A stretch of 64,000 nucleotides of DNA from the NCBI RefSeq assembly GCF_015710975.1, contig NZ_CP049783.1:3391501-3455500 (forward strand), in the 5' to 3' direction. Positions within the stretch are counted from its first letter, which is position 1. Each line of letters opens with the position of its first letter. This document shows positions 54,694 through 63,570 of this stretch, in pieces. The notes beneath the pieces are model-generated. The model was not told where the DNA came from. It was given only the letters and a program-made list of their open reading frames with translations, and ran no database searches. Made by a program: the position numbers and the translations under genes. The stretch comes from Paenibacillus polymyxa. GTDB lineage: Bacteria > Bacillota > Bacilli > Paenibacillales > Paenibacillaceae.

Positions 54694-55977
54694 TTACAGC
54701 TTGCCGGAACCGGCTTGGGAAGTGACCTCTGCCTTCACGCTGGCGGATGGGGAAATTTTATCGTTCAAGGATGGCTTCCAGCCTACAGAGGAGCTAAGAC
54801 CCGCGCTGGAGCCTGCGTTTACGGCCTGTCCATTCAGAAGTGTGCCAGTATCTGACAAGGCAGTCCCACCAAAAACAGTCACAATTTTGCCTGCGGATAG
54901 TCCCGCAACGTCAATGACATTGTTTTCAGCAAAGATTTTGGAGGATTTGCCTGCGCCCCATATATACAGCGTAGGGTATTCAGAGCGTTTTACATCACCT
55001 GTATAGTAATTGTTATAGAGATGGACTTGTCCATAACGTACGCGCGGTGTGCGTTGTACTGTATTCTCATAATAATTGTGATGCAGGGTTACACGTAAAG
55101 CCCCTTCATCTGCTGTTTTGCTGTCGCTGTTGCCGATAATGGATGTTTTGTCATGATCGTAAAAGTGATTGTATGAAACGGTAACCAGATCACCCTGGTT
55201 AATCACATCGAGCAGTCCATCATGATGTTGGTATTCTTGACCGTAGAAGGTGCCGTTTCCGCTATCGGGGTGAGCCCCGTCATTGAACGTATTGTGATCC
55301 ACCCATACATGCGTAGCTCCGTTAATGGTAATGCTGTCATATTCTGAATTCCAGTTGCCTGTACTGCCGTCAGTTGGGTCCCACTGCGGGAAATAATCGT
55401 AGGCATCCTGAAACTCAATATTACGGATAATGACGTTGTCTGTACCCTTTTTCAGTTGGAAGTTTGCACCATTAATGATAGCATTGTTGCCCAGACCGAC
55501 AATCGTTGTATTGGATGGGATTTCAATAACGGTACGACTAGCTTGATTCTTCTGTGATGCCTTACGTGCGTCTTCCAATGTACCAGAAGGAACCTTTTTA
55601 CCCCATGTAGACGGATCATACGCCTTGAGATACGCATTGAAATCATACTTAGGGTCTTTGTAATCGTTCAATCCTAGCGCTTTATTATTGTCATCGACAT
55701 TGGCATTGATTGTACCTTTGACATAAATAATTTTAGGTGTAGTGTTGCTGCTTTTGCCTAACGCATCGACAAGTTGTTTGCGGTTCGTTACGGTGAAAGT
55801 ATTGGAGGAAGTAGCAGTAGCTCCACCTGTCGTGCCTGTAGAAAAGGCGGCCCAACCGTTTTTGCTGCCAAGTGTCTCCTTGCCAATATCGCTTGCTGCA
55901 TGAGCAGGTGCACCCATAGGAGCCAGAGTAGCGAACAATAACACGGCTGCGATTCCGAGTGAACATCTCTTTTTCAT
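54694..55977 (-). CDS. pel: Secreted pectate lyase, polysaccharide lyase family 1
   Basis: A 427-aa extracellular enzyme cleaving polygalacturonate by beta-elimination with Ca2+. A signal peptide (MKKRCSLGIAAVLLFATLAP) ends near AHA. The parallel beta-helix carries the PL1 blocks WVDHNTFNDG, YQHHDGLLDV (Ca ligands), and LHHNYYENTVQRTPRVRYG with the catalytic Arg. ATG 55977 is chosen because GGAGG lies eight bases upstream and a signal peptide follows; the open frame extends to 56190 without support. Two cre-like boxes upstream point to catabolite repression by CcpA. Confidence 0.92.
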   Translation of the reverse strand: MKKRCSLGIAAVLLFATLAPMGAPAHAASDIGKETLGSKNGWAAFSTGTTGGATATSSNTFTVTNRKQLVDALGKSSNTTPKIIYVKGTINANVDDNNKALGLNDYKDPKYDFNAYLKAYDPSTWGKKVPSGTLEDARKASQKNQASRTVIEIPSNTTIVGLGNNAIINGANFQLKKGTDNVIIRNIEFQDAYDYFPQWDPTDGSTGNWNSEYDSITINGATHVWVDHNTFNDGAHPDSGNGTFYGQEYQHHDGLLDVINQGDLVTVSYNHFYDHDKTSIIGNSDSKTADEGALRVTLHHNYYENTVQRTPRVRYGQVHLYNNYYTGDVKRSEYPTLYIWGAGKSSKIFAENNVIDVAGLSAGKIVTVFGGTALSDTGTLLNGQAVNAGSSAGLSSSVGWKPSLNDKISPSASVKAEVTSQAGSGKL

Positions 55978-56175
55978 AAAATACCTCCGTATATTGGATA
56001 AATGGAGTAGACGAACGAGGGAGTCCCGGGTGCTCCTGTAGTTTCTACATGTTCTATCATACTTTGTGTACCAGTATTTGTTAATATAATAAAAGTTACA
56101 TACTAAAATTTTTGTCGAATTTTTAAATAATTCAATAGAGACCTTCTTTTTCCAATCAAAATGCATATATATAAA

Positions 56176-56189
56176 TGAAAACGTTAACA
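56176..56189. promoter_or_regulatory. CcpA cre box between pel and the cyclase-family gene
   Basis: TGAAAACGTTAACA matches the 14-base cre consensus TGWNANCGNTNWCA at every fixed position. It lies about 200 bp upstream of both divergent starts in a 400-bp gene-free region; pel is the more likely target. Confidence 0.65.
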
Positions 56190-56267
56190 ATCATAGGAAA
56201 TGGGAATTGTATATATGATTATATGGAGTTATTTCAGTGAATAAAGATAAAATAGTTTTTCTAATAA

Positions 56268-56281
56268 TGTTAACGATTCCA
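56268..56281. promoter_or_regulatory. Second cre-like box
   Basis: On the - strand TGGAATCGTTAACA matches the cre consensus except for G at position 3. It is 92 bp from the perfect box. Confidence 0.45.
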
Positions 56282-56376
56282 AGTCAAAAAGTGATGAAAA
56301 ATGACAGGAGAATTATGGATTTTTGTAGTATCCTCAGGTACAATGCTTGTAATAAAGCTGAGGAGGAATCGGCATC

Positions 56377-57114
56377 ATGGCAGAGGATTTAGCAAATGTA
56401 TTGAAGTTGTTGAAGCAAAAAGAGTGGGTGGACTTGTCCCATGCCTTTTATCCTGAAATTCCCCATTTTCCGGTTTTTGATAACGTTCAGGTGGATACCT
56501 TGTTTACCCACGACGATGGCTTTTTTGTAAAACAATACTGCTTTCCAGGGCAGTATGGAACTCATATTGACGCTCCCGTTCATTTTGTGAAGGGGAAACG
56601 TTATTTACATGAGCTTTCGTTGAAGGAACTGGTTTTACCGCTGGTTGTCATTGACCGTTCAGCAGCCGTTGCAGCCAATTCCGACTATGAGCTTACGGTC
56701 GCGGATATTCTGGATTTTGAAAAAGAGCACGGACGTATTGCCGAACAGTCCTTTGCCGCCTTTCGCAGTGATTGGAGCAAGCGCTGGCCTAATCCAGATG
56801 CCTTCTCGAACAAGGACAATGCCGGAGATGCACACTGCCCAGGCTGGTCGCTGGATGCGCTGCGCTTTTTGGTAGAAGAACGGAATGTTGCTGCTATCGG
56901 GCATGAAACACTGGATACGGACTCCTCTGTAGCTTATCGAAAAGCGGGCAAACTGGTAGGGGAATATTACATATTGGAGCAGGATCGATATCAAGTTGAG
57001 GTGCTGACAAATTTGGACAAGCTGCCTCCGACGGGCGCAATCATTTATAATATCGTTCCGAGCATTCAGGATTCACCCGGTTTTCCGGTGCGCTCCTTTG
57101 CTATTTTGCCTTAA
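56377..57114 (+). CDS. Cyclase-family (kynurenine formamidase-like) hydrolase
   Basis: A 245-aa cytoplasmic metal-dependent hydrolase. The signature QYGTHIDAPVHF supplies metal ligands, with SHAFYPEIPHFP at the N-terminus and IGHETLDTDSS near the C-terminus. The family includes arylformamidase and isatin hydrolase; substrate cannot be fixed here, and no kynurenine-pathway gene is nearby. AGGAGGAA precedes the ATG by about ten bases. Confidence 0.85.
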   Translation: MAEDLANVLKLLKQKEWVDLSHAFYPEIPHFPVFDNVQVDTLFTHDDGFFVKQYCFPGQYGTHIDAPVHFVKGKRYLHELSLKELVLPLVVIDRSAAVAANSDYELTVADILDFEKEHGRIAEQSFAAFRSDWSKRWPNPDAFSNKDNAGDAHCPGWSLDALRFLVEERNVAAIGHETLDTDSSVAYRKAGKLVGEYYILEQDRYQVEVLTNLDKLPPTGAIIYNIVPSIQDSPGFPVRSFAILP

Positions 57115-57124
57115 TCTTGAGCTT

Positions 57125-57166
57125 AAAAGACCGATTCAGATATCGACATCTGAATCGGTCTTTTTC
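57125..57166. terminator. Strong terminator after the cyclase-family gene
   Basis: AAAAGACCGATTCAGAT and ATCTGAATCGGTCTTTTT form a 17-bp stem; it may also serve the convergent DUF4183 gene. Confidence 0.85.
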
Positions 57167-57237
57167 TAGCGTATACGGGGTAGTGTACAGCGTGAATGAC
57201 CATTCAGTCCGGCTTGGTTCAAAATCATTGAAACGCC

Positions 57238-57651
57238 TTATGTGATAATCGTTACAGTAGGGGCCGAGATGGTAGGCTGAGTGGTGATAGTAGAGGTTGT
57301 ACCGCTAAAATCTGCTATTTCTATAACAACCGGGACACCTGGTGTAATATCTACGGAGGCAATGACCAGACTTGCTGTGGAGAGGGTGAATAAGGAGCTC
57401 TGCTGAATGACTCCGTTAATATAATAATTAGAAGAATCTGTGGCTGTTAATGCCGGTAAAGCAACCACGGGAGCATCGGCGTCATCTACGAAGCTGGCAG
57501 CAGGAACAGTTGTTTCTGTTGCTCCGATCATCCCGGCTGTAATGGTTGCAAAAAAACGGGTAGTTGCTGGGGTTATGGTCGTGGTTATAGCACCCCCCGT
57601 TGACACTGGAGCCGTGGCTACTGCTGTAAATACAGGTTTTATGATTGGCAT
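57238..57651 (-). CDS. DUF4183 domain protein, Thr/Ala-rich, 137 aa
   Basis: The C-terminal two thirds match the DUF4183 pattern seen in the divergent collagen-like gene (NYYINGVIQQSSLFTL ... ASVDITPGVPVVIEI). The N-terminus is Thr/Ala/Pro-rich and lacks a signal peptide. DUF4183 domains occur at the tips of spore-surface filament proteins, so a spore-coat or exosporium role is inferred. ATG 57651 lies nine bases after AAAGGAG and is preferred over the ATG at 57660. Confidence 0.75.
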   Translation of the reverse strand: MPIIKPVFTAVATAPVSTGGAITTTITPATTRFFATITAGMIGATETTVPAASFVDDADAPVVALPALTATDSSNYYINGVIQQSSLFTLSTASLVIASVDITPGVPVVIEIADFSGTTSTITTQPTISAPTVTIIT

Positions 57652-57893
57652 AGTTCTCATCTCCTTTCTTTACTGGTATGTGGTATGAGCCATTCGCTGG
57701 CTCTTAATCAATAAATGATTTTTCAACCTATTCGGAAACGGCATATGAACCTTTCTATTAATAATAGGGTAAATGGAGAAGGTCCTATTTTACTGCACAA
57801 AAAATGAAAGCGAATACTTGGAATCTGCATATTACAAATGCCTAAGACTCTAATGAGAGATGTGCATACAATACATAAGCATGAGAGGAGGAG

Positions 57894-58688
57894 GTGTATA
57901 CGGCTGGTATGAGGAGACGTGATGCATTACTAAGAAGGCAAGGAAAGAGAACAGTACATTGCAAGATCAACAAACGAAAAAAGTGTAAGCCCAGGTATCC
58001 ATTCAAAGGTAAAACAAAAACGGGGTTGCATGCCCCAAAGCATCCAAAGCTAATTATTGTACAACGGCGCTTCAGAAATACTCCTGCTAAACGGAAGAGG
58101 ATGGAGCATACAGGAAAGCAAGGTATGCCCTGTTCAGCAGGTCTTCCAGGTGAAGCCGGGGTGCCAGGAGCGCCAGGAGTGCCAGGAGTGCCGGGAGTGC
58201 CAGGAGTACCAGGAATACGGGGCCCTGCAGGAACACAGGGAGCACCGGGAGTGCCCGGTCCAACTGGAGCTCAAGGTAGTGCAGGCGCAACAGGTGCACC
58301 CGGTCCTACCGGAGCACAGGGCGTAATCGGTCCTACTGGAGCCCAAGGTATAACGGGTCCAACCGGTCCGGCACCTGACATCTCCAATATTGAAATTGTC
58401 CCTACGGCTGAGCGGTATTTTTATTTTACTCCTGATCCGATTGAATCTTCAGTCACGATTATGGCGGATCAATTTTCTGTAGATGGTGTGCAGGGAGCTT
58501 CTCAGAGGTTTCATGTCGGAAGCAATAGTTATGCTAATCTGTATATTAACGGAATGTTACAAGAAAGAACGTTGTTCAGCTTGACACCTTCATCGCTGAC
58601 GATTCACCTCGGCGAAGGGGAGACAATTTCCTCCGGCACACCTATTATTGTGGAAATTGTTCAATTTAGTGTGCGATACAGTGCATGA
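57894..58688 (+). CDS. Collagen-like protein with C-terminal DUF4183 domain
   Basis: A 264-aa protein in three parts: a very basic N-terminus (about 1-75, rich in Lys/Arg, no signal peptide), about 26 Gly-X-Y triplets starting GLPGEAGVPGAPGVPGVPG, and a DUF4183 domain (about 168-264; LYINGMLQERTLFSLTPSS). The arrangement resembles BclA-type trimeric spore filaments. The start is GTG at 57894 in a run of GGAGGAGG; ATG at 57909 is an alternative. Divergent from the shorter DUF4183 gene, with which it probably forms part of one surface layer. Confidence 0.8.
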   Translation: MYTAGMRRRDALLRRQGKRTVHCKINKRKKCKPRYPFKGKTKTGLHAPKHPKLIIVQRRFRNTPAKRKRMEHTGKQGMPCSAGLPGEAGVPGAPGVPGVPGVPGVPGIRGPAGTQGAPGVPGPTGAQGSAGATGAPGPTGAQGVIGPTGAQGITGPTGPAPDISNIEIVPTAERYFYFTPDPIESSVTIMADQFSVDGVQGASQRFHVGSNSYANLYINGMLQERTLFSLTPSSLTIHLGEGETISSGTPIIVEIVQFSVRYSA

Positions 58689-58727
58689 CATCGCTCGCGA
58701 TAAATACTTCAAGTGATGGGCATTATT

Positions 58728-59402
58728 TTAAAACCAAAAATGGTTATAGGGTGCAGGTCCTTCAATACGAACACCGAGTTGTTCGGCTGCCTGTCTGGGC
58801 CAGAATGGATTACGCAGCAGTTCCCGGCCTACCGCAACCAGATCCGCCCGACCATTACGCAAAATTTCCTTGGCTTGAGTACCGTGAGTAATCAAGCCTA
58901 CGGCTGCGGTAGCTATACCAGCAGTCTGACGAAATTCAATGACATCTATTCCAGCTTGCGAAGCCCGTACAGCGGCATCTCTGAAGGCAAGCACAAGATT
59001 ATGGATTTCTTCTAAAGACAGTGCGGAGGTCGCCCGTTCGCGGTGAGGCAAACCAGAGGCGGATACAGCTGTTTCTTGAGGCAACGAGCCCTTGCGTCCG
59101 ACATGCCAAAGCTGGAGACCGACTTTAGAGCCTTGGTCATGAATGGCTTGCACCACTTTTTGCAGCGGGGAAATGTGCTCGTCGCTCCATATGCCAAGGC
59201 TGCCTGAATCTTTTCCCTGCTGGGTGACTGCATGCACTTCAAGCATGATTAGCCCCACTTGTCCTAGCGCCCGAGCGCCGTAATGCAGCGTATGCCAACC
59301 GGTTGCTTTTCCGTCTTCTGCCGCTGAGACGGTACCCATGGGAGACATCATAATCCGATTTTTTAGCTCTACATCGCGTATTTGAAGTGGTTGAAACAGT
59401 AA
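58728..59402 (-). pseudogene. Internally deleted old yellow enzyme (NamA/YqjM-like) gene
   Basis: The frame begins like OYE proteins (FQPLQIRDVELKNRI, then MMSPMG and LGIWSDEHISPLQK) and ends like them (AVGLITHGTQAKEIL, NGRADLVAVGRELLRNPF). In the middle, DVIEF joins directly to RQTAGIATAAVG, so about 108 residues of the barrel expected from YqjM are missing in frame, including the HAAHGYL active-site histidines. The N-terminus also lacks a proper start: at the spacing expected from AAGGAG the codon is ATA in another frame. Only about 207 residues from an internal ATG remain, against about 338 in the family. FMN binding and catalysis should be lost. Confidence 0.8.
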
Positions 59403-59609
59403 GCTCTATTGGGTTCACTCCTTTTTATTAACGGTTCAGAACGCCCGCCTTATTCGGTTACATATGTATTTTATAGGAATAAAATGAGGCAATACACGTA
59501 TCATTTAACGTATTCATGAACATTCACTTATAAAAACATGGTATTTTAGGTTTATTACGATGGATTTTAAATTAAGCACATAGACAGGATGAGCATGCAT
59601 AAACATGAC

Positions 59610-59644
59610 TTGCATTTTAGTTAGTATTAACTTACTATAATTTT
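59610..59644 (+). promoter_or_regulatory. Promoter/operator of the TetR gene
   Basis: TTGCAT and TACTAT are 17 bases apart with the transcription start expected at or just before the ATG at 59645, so the mRNA may be leaderless. Between the boxes lies AGTTAG-N6-CTTACT (59619-59636), a TetR-type dyad repeated upstream of the next gene. Confidence 0.6.
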
Positions 59645-60229
59645 ATGAACAAGAAAACACATGTAGACAGCAAAAAGAAAGATATTCTGCAGGCAGCGAT
59701 GTGCTTATTTGCAACCAAAGGGATTGACGGGATTTCAGTCAAAGAGATTGGAGAGGCTGCCGGTGTGACGGATGCCGCGATTTATAAGCATTTTAAGAGT
59801 AAAGATGCAATGGCCTTGGAGGTATTTGGGCAATATTGTAATAGCTACACCACCTTAATTGACTTCTATCGCAAGCAGAGTGGGAGCTTCGTCAGCCGTT
59901 TCCATCAACTGGTGGATGAAGTGCTGAATATGCATGATGAGGACCAGTATGGATTGCTTCTACTATCACAGCATCATGAGCTGTATGTTGAAGCAAGCCA
60001 GAGCCAGAATGTGCGTCAGCCGCTGGAGGCGTTGACTGAATTCATCGAACAGGGGATTCAACAAGGTGAACTGCCGAAGCAGGATGTTCAGCTATCCGGT
60101 GTGCTCATCATTGGAGCCATTACACGCTTGTCCGTGTCCAGCCTGGAAGGGGAACTTCCACAGCTACTGGCTCCATTGGCAGCAGAGGTCAAACAACGTT
60201 TAACTGCTTTATTAAGTAAAGGTCAGTAA
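59645..60229 (+). CDS. TetR-family repressor
   Basis: A 194-aa regulator. The N-terminal helix-turn-helix is typical: KKDILQAAMCLFATKGIDG, then SVKEIGEAAGVTDAAIYKHFKSKDA. The C-terminal ligand domain is helical and unclassified. There is no ribosome site and the -10 box ends only six to seven bases before the ATG, so leaderless translation is likely. Matching operators at its own promoter and before the adjacent oxidoreductase gene suggest autorepression and control of that gene. Confidence 0.88.
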   Translation: MNKKTHVDSKKKDILQAAMCLFATKGIDGISVKEIGEAAGVTDAAIYKHFKSKDAMALEVFGQYCNSYTTLIDFYRKQSGSFVSRFHQLVDEVLNMHDEDQYGLLLLSQHHELYVEASQSQNVRQPLEALTEFIEQGIQQGELPKQDVQLSGVLIIGAITRLSVSSLEGELPQLLAPLAAEVKQRLTALLSKGQ

Positions 60230-60244
60230 TGACCTTTTCTTTTT
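60218..60244 (+). terminator. Terminator overlapping the tetR stop codon
   Basis: AAAGGTCA-GTAA-TGACCTTT followed by TCTTTTT; the TAA stop is in the loop. Confidence 0.6.
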
Positions 60245-60252
60245 AAATATAA

Positions 60253-60270
60253 AGTTAGTGTTTTCTAACT
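60253..60270 (+). promoter_or_regulatory. Second TetR operator
   Basis: AGTTAG-N6-CTAACT is a perfect inverted repeat and matches the dyad at 59619 in arms and spacing. It lies 34 bp before the oxidoreductase ATG. Confidence 0.6.
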
Positions 60271-60303
60271 AAAGTCATAATATGAAGGTAGGAAGTGGCT
60301 TAT

Positions 60304-60885
60304 ATGTCTAAAAAAATATTGGTGATTCAAGGGAATCCGGTCGATGGTAGTTATGGAGAAGCGCTGGCTCAATCCTATGTAAAAGGAGCGAAGGCTGCAG
60401 GAGCAGAGGTTCGTTTGTTGCAGCTATCCGTGTTGGACTTTAATCCAAATCTATTAGGTGGATATCGTAATAAATTGCCGTTGGAACCTGATTTGATCCA
60501 AGCACAGGAGTCGATTAAATGGGCAGAACATCTCGTTTTTGTCTTTCCAATCTGGTGGGGCAGCTTGCCTGCATTAATGAAAGGATTCATTGACCGTACC
60601 TTTATGCCGGGGTTTGCGTTTAAGTATCAAAAAGGAAAACCCCTGCCTGACAAGCTTCTAAAAGGAAGAACAGCCCGCCTCATTACAACGATGGACGGTC
60701 CGCACTGGTACTATCGATTTTTCCAGGGACAGCCTGGGCATCGGATGATGAAGGATTCCACACTACATTTATGCGGTGTCAAGCCAGTGCGTTCTACGAC
60801 CATTGATCTTATGAATAAGAGGACAGATCAACAGCGTAACGAATGGCTGAGCAAGGTTGAGCAGCTAGGACGAAGCATGAGCTAG
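60304..60885 (+). CDS. NAD(P)H-dependent oxidoreductase, flavodoxin-like fold (NQO/KefF/YwrO group)
   Basis: A 193-aa FMN/FAD quinone-reductase-like protein. The start ILVIQGNPVDGSYGEALA binds flavin phosphate; HLVFVFPIWWGSLPALMKGFIDRTF is the family block, followed by RLITTMDGPHWYYR. Probable role: two-electron reduction of quinones or other electrophiles, under the adjacent TetR repressor. ATG 60304 has GGAAG upstream; a GTG three codons earlier overlaps that site. Confidence 0.87.
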   Translation: MSKKILVIQGNPVDGSYGEALAQSYVKGAKAAGAEVRLLQLSVLDFNPNLLGGYRNKLPLEPDLIQAQESIKWAEHLVFVFPIWWGSLPALMKGFIDRTFMPGFAFKYQKGKPLPDKLLKGRTARLITTMDGPHWYYRFFQGQPGHRMMKDSTLHLCGVKPVRSTTIDLMNKRTDQQRNEWLSKVEQLGRSMS

Positions 60886-60967
60886 GTTTTCGCCATCTCA
60901 ATAGCAAACACGCTGATCCATTAACATATAGAGGACATTCGGAAAATTACATTCTAAGAGGATAGAA

Positions 60968-61672
60968 ATGAGGCACAGAAAAATGGAACCAATCATAAAT
61001 CATGAATGGGATCTAGATGAAAAAGAAGCGGTGAAATTACAGCAGGAGTTATCTTTAAAAGTTACAAAAGAAGATCGATTCCCTGAAATTCAATATGTTG
61101 CTGGGGTAGACGTGGCATACAGTGAACAAAGTGATCTCTTAGTTGCGGCCATCGTGATTTTAGATGCTAGCTCATTACAAGTAGTGGAATCCATAGTGGT
61201 TGAAGATGCTGTCTATTTTCCCTACATCCCCGGATTGTTTTCATTCAGGGAGCTGCCGCCTATAGTAAAAGCATTGAAGCAAATCAAGACCTTTCCCCAG
61301 CTGGTGGTCTGTGATGGACAAGGAATTGCCCATCCTAGACGATTCGGATTAGCCAGTCATTTAGGTGTTATATTTGATATTCCTACAATTGGATGTGGTA
61401 AAACGAGGCTATGGGGTGAATTCGAAGAGCCATCTCGAGAACGAGGGGCATGTTCGTTATTAATGGATCATGAGGAGATTATCGGCGGGGCGTTAAGAAC
61501 CCAGGACAACATTAAACCTTTGTTTGTATCTGTAGGGCATCGTATTTCATTAGAAACGGCCTGCAACTGGATATTAAAGCTTTGTCCACAATATCGCTTA
61601 CCTGAGACCACTCGACAAGCTGATCAGCTTGTGAGAAAAGCTTTATCACAAATAAACCAGGGGAGTATCTGA
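60968..61672 (+). CDS. nfi: Endonuclease V (deoxyinosine 3' endonuclease)
   Basis: A 234-aa DNA-repair nuclease that nicks DNA on the 3' side of deoxyinosine and other deaminated bases. The RNase-H-like active site is visible: AGVDVAYSE (first Asp), PPIVKALK with the Glu-bearing FRELPP before it, VCDGQGIAHPRRFGLASHLG (second Asp) and GCGKTRL. Size and order match the family. AGAGGATAGAA precedes the ATG. A hairpin follows within 30 bp. Confidence 0.92.
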   Translation: MRHRKMEPIINHEWDLDEKEAVKLQQELSLKVTKEDRFPEIQYVAGVDVAYSEQSDLLVAAIVILDASSLQVVESIVVEDAVYFPYIPGLFSFRELPPIVKALKQIKTFPQLVVCDGQGIAHPRRFGLASHLGVIFDIPTIGCGKTRLWGEFEEPSRERGACSLLMDHEEIIGGALRTQDNIKPLFVSVGHRISLETACNWILKLCPQYRLPETTRQADQLVRKALSQINQGSI

Positions 61673-61695
61673 TCATAATCGCTCTACATAAGGGA

Positions 61696-61735
61696 AAACA
61701 CCACAGTGGAGCAACTAGCTCGCATTGTGGTGTTT
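61696..61735 (+). terminator. Probable terminator after nfi
   Basis: AAACACCACA pairs with TGTGGTGTTT; the T tract is short. Confidence 0.5.
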
Positions 61736-61762
61736 GGAATAGCTCATGTTTTGCAATCAACG

Positions 61763-62092
61763 TTATATAAATATCGATGCAACGATTAAAATAAATCCGA
61801 TCGCTAGACCGGCAGGGCCCCAATAATGCATAGGGATAAAAAACAGACTGTGCTGGGTTCCCATTCGATAGCGTTGTCCTGTTTCCATATCAACGAGCAC
61901 CTTGTCCGAGTCGGCGTTAAGTGCTTTACCCAAATACCAGATAATAACTCCCGACACAATGAACACAAAAGCCATCGGCAGCCGGGAATCTATGGAGTCA
62001 AGCCCAAGAGCGGATACTAAACTGCCGACAATAACGAATAAAATTCCTGGAATAATGATATTTAAAATACCAAAGCCCTTCCAAATAATCAC
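61763..62092 (-). CDS. Small membrane protein, 109 aa
   Basis: No family is recognised. Three hydrophobic helices are predicted (about 5-28, 37-55 and 87-107) with a hydrophilic loop between the second and third (NADSDKVLVDMETGQRYRMG). AGGAAGGAAG precedes the ATG by about nine bases. It is convergent with nfi. Confidence 0.6.
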   Translation of the reverse strand: MIIWKGFGILNIIIPGILFVIVGSLVSALGLDSIDSRLPMAFVFIVSGVIIWYLGKALNADSDKVLVDMETGQRYRMGTQHSLFFIPMHYWGPAGLAIGFILIVASIFI

Positions 62093-62250
62093 ATGAAAAC
62101 TTCCTTCCTAATTATGTTTACGTTCATGGTGAGTCTCTCGTCGAAATGATTTTCACATCCAACATATGTATTTATCGGTTAAAAGAGAGATTTAGTTTAC
62201 AATATGACCCATTCATTAGGGAATTTACAATGTGTAAAACTGGAAAATGG

Positions 62251-62320
62251 AAAAAGCCGTTTCTCCACCTTTTCGTAGTTCCAGCACAAACTGGACTGAA
62301 GGAGGGAAATCAGCTTTTTT
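62251..62320. terminator. Terminator downstream of the GH5 endoglucanase
   Basis: On the - strand AAAAAGCTGATTTC pairs with GAAACGGCTTTTT (one bulge, one G-U) around an inner CCAG/CTGG stem, with A and T tracts on both sides. Confidence 0.6.
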
Positions 62321-62344
62321 AATAATCGGATTGAAGTCCTGTGC

Positions 62345-63538
62345 CTATTCAGCTGCTGCCTTCGCTTGCTCCGCTACGAAAACAACAGGCTTCATAATCC
62401 GGCTCAGCATATCCTGCTTTGGACGATTCCAGGTAACCCAGTCATCCAGCAGCAGACCGCCTGTGTCACCGCTATTCGGATTCAGGGACCAATACGTAAA
62501 GTACAGGTTGTTGGCACCAATATAGTCTACGAGTACATTTTGCCATTTACCCTCAGGGGAAGACGAATCGACATTGCGACCGCCGAATTCACCAACCAGC
62601 ACTGGAGCTATGTTTTGCTTACTGATGTAGCCCCAGGTTTGATCCCAAATTGCTGGCAGGTTGGACGGGAAGGTCGTGTCGTTGAACCATGGCTGCGAAG
62701 ACACACCAGGACCATAGTCATGTGGTGAATATACGACACGGTTCGGCACGTCCAGTACGACAGGATAATTAGCCACACCTGTCAGGTTGCCGCCCCACCA
62801 ATATTGGCTGTTGTTGCCTTGTACATTATGGTCCACACCTTCTACGAGAATCAGCCAATTTGGATTCACGGACAGAATGGCATTCCCTGCACGCTGCGCT
62901 GCGAGACGCCAGTCTGTGGAGACATCGCCTGTTCCCCAGCTTGCCTGACCGTGTGGCTCGTTGTGTAAATCTGCACCGATGACGGTAGGATTGTTTTTAT
63001 AACGTTCAGCTAACATCTTCCAGTCGCTGATCCAGCGGGACTCAGGGTACTGAGAGGTATACCATAGCTCGGATTGTCCACCTGAGCCTGGGCGGTGACG
63101 GTCAAGGATAATCTGAATACCGCGTTGTCCAGCTTTTTCGATCAGCTTGTCCATAATTTGAATCGGAGTCAATCCGACCAGATCAGGATTTTTGTAGTAA
63201 TCAATACTGTCAGCACGGGAGCTGGAATCAAATAACTGATTGCTGTAAGGCAGACGGATGAGATTATAGCCTTCCTTTTTCACCTGATCCAGCATGTCGT
63301 CCATTGAGCGGCTCCACAGTCCATGCAAGGTGTAATTAGGGGTTTCCAGGCCGAACCAGTTCAGACCGTTAAATGCGGCCTCTTTCCCGGATTCATCTAC
63401 AATCTTGTTTCCTTGGGTGTGATAATATCCTTTCACGCTGGCTGCATCTGCCGAAGGTGGAGTGTACCCATACAGTGTAAGGCCCATGACGAGAGAGGCA
63501 ATGACGAAAAATGTTTTTTTGAACCCTTTTTTCTTCAT
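62345..63538 (-). CDS. Secreted GH5 endoglucanase, single catalytic domain
   Basis: A 397-aa extracellular beta-glucanase. A signal peptide (residues 1-32, ending SADAA) is followed by one GH5 barrel. The acid/base is Glu194 in DLHNEPHG and the nucleophile Glu317 in VLVGEFGGR; LDRHRPGSGG and SPHDYGPGV are further family blocks. It has no carbohydrate-binding module, unlike the GH5-CBM3 enzyme at 15 kb, and the two are only distantly alike, so they are not a recent duplication. AGGAGGAAGC precedes the ATG. A perfect cre box 33 bp upstream implies CcpA repression by sugars. Confidence 0.92.
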   Translation of the reverse strand: MKKKGFKKTFFVIASLVMGLTLYGYTPPSADAASVKGYYHTQGNKIVDESGKEAAFNGLNWFGLETPNYTLHGLWSRSMDDMLDQVKKEGYNLIRLPYSNQLFDSSSRADSIDYYKNPDLVGLTPIQIMDKLIEKAGQRGIQIILDRHRPGSGGQSELWYTSQYPESRWISDWKMLAERYKNNPTVIGADLHNEPHGQASWGTGDVSTDWRLAAQRAGNAILSVNPNWLILVEGVDHNVQGNNSQYWWGGNLTGVANYPVVLDVPNRVVYSPHDYGPGVSSQPWFNDTTFPSNLPAIWDQTWGYISKQNIAPVLVGEFGGRNVDSSSPEGKWQNVLVDYIGANNLYFTYWSLNPNSGDTGGLLLDDWVTWNRPKQDMLSRIMKPVVFVAEQAKAAAE

Positions 63539-63570
63539 GATTCTTGCTTCCTCCTTTATATAAATGATAT

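Noticed and set aside
58685..58891. 68-codon + strand frame across the OYE pseudogene
   Set aside because: It is antisense to clear OYE-derived coding sequence and has no ribosome site.
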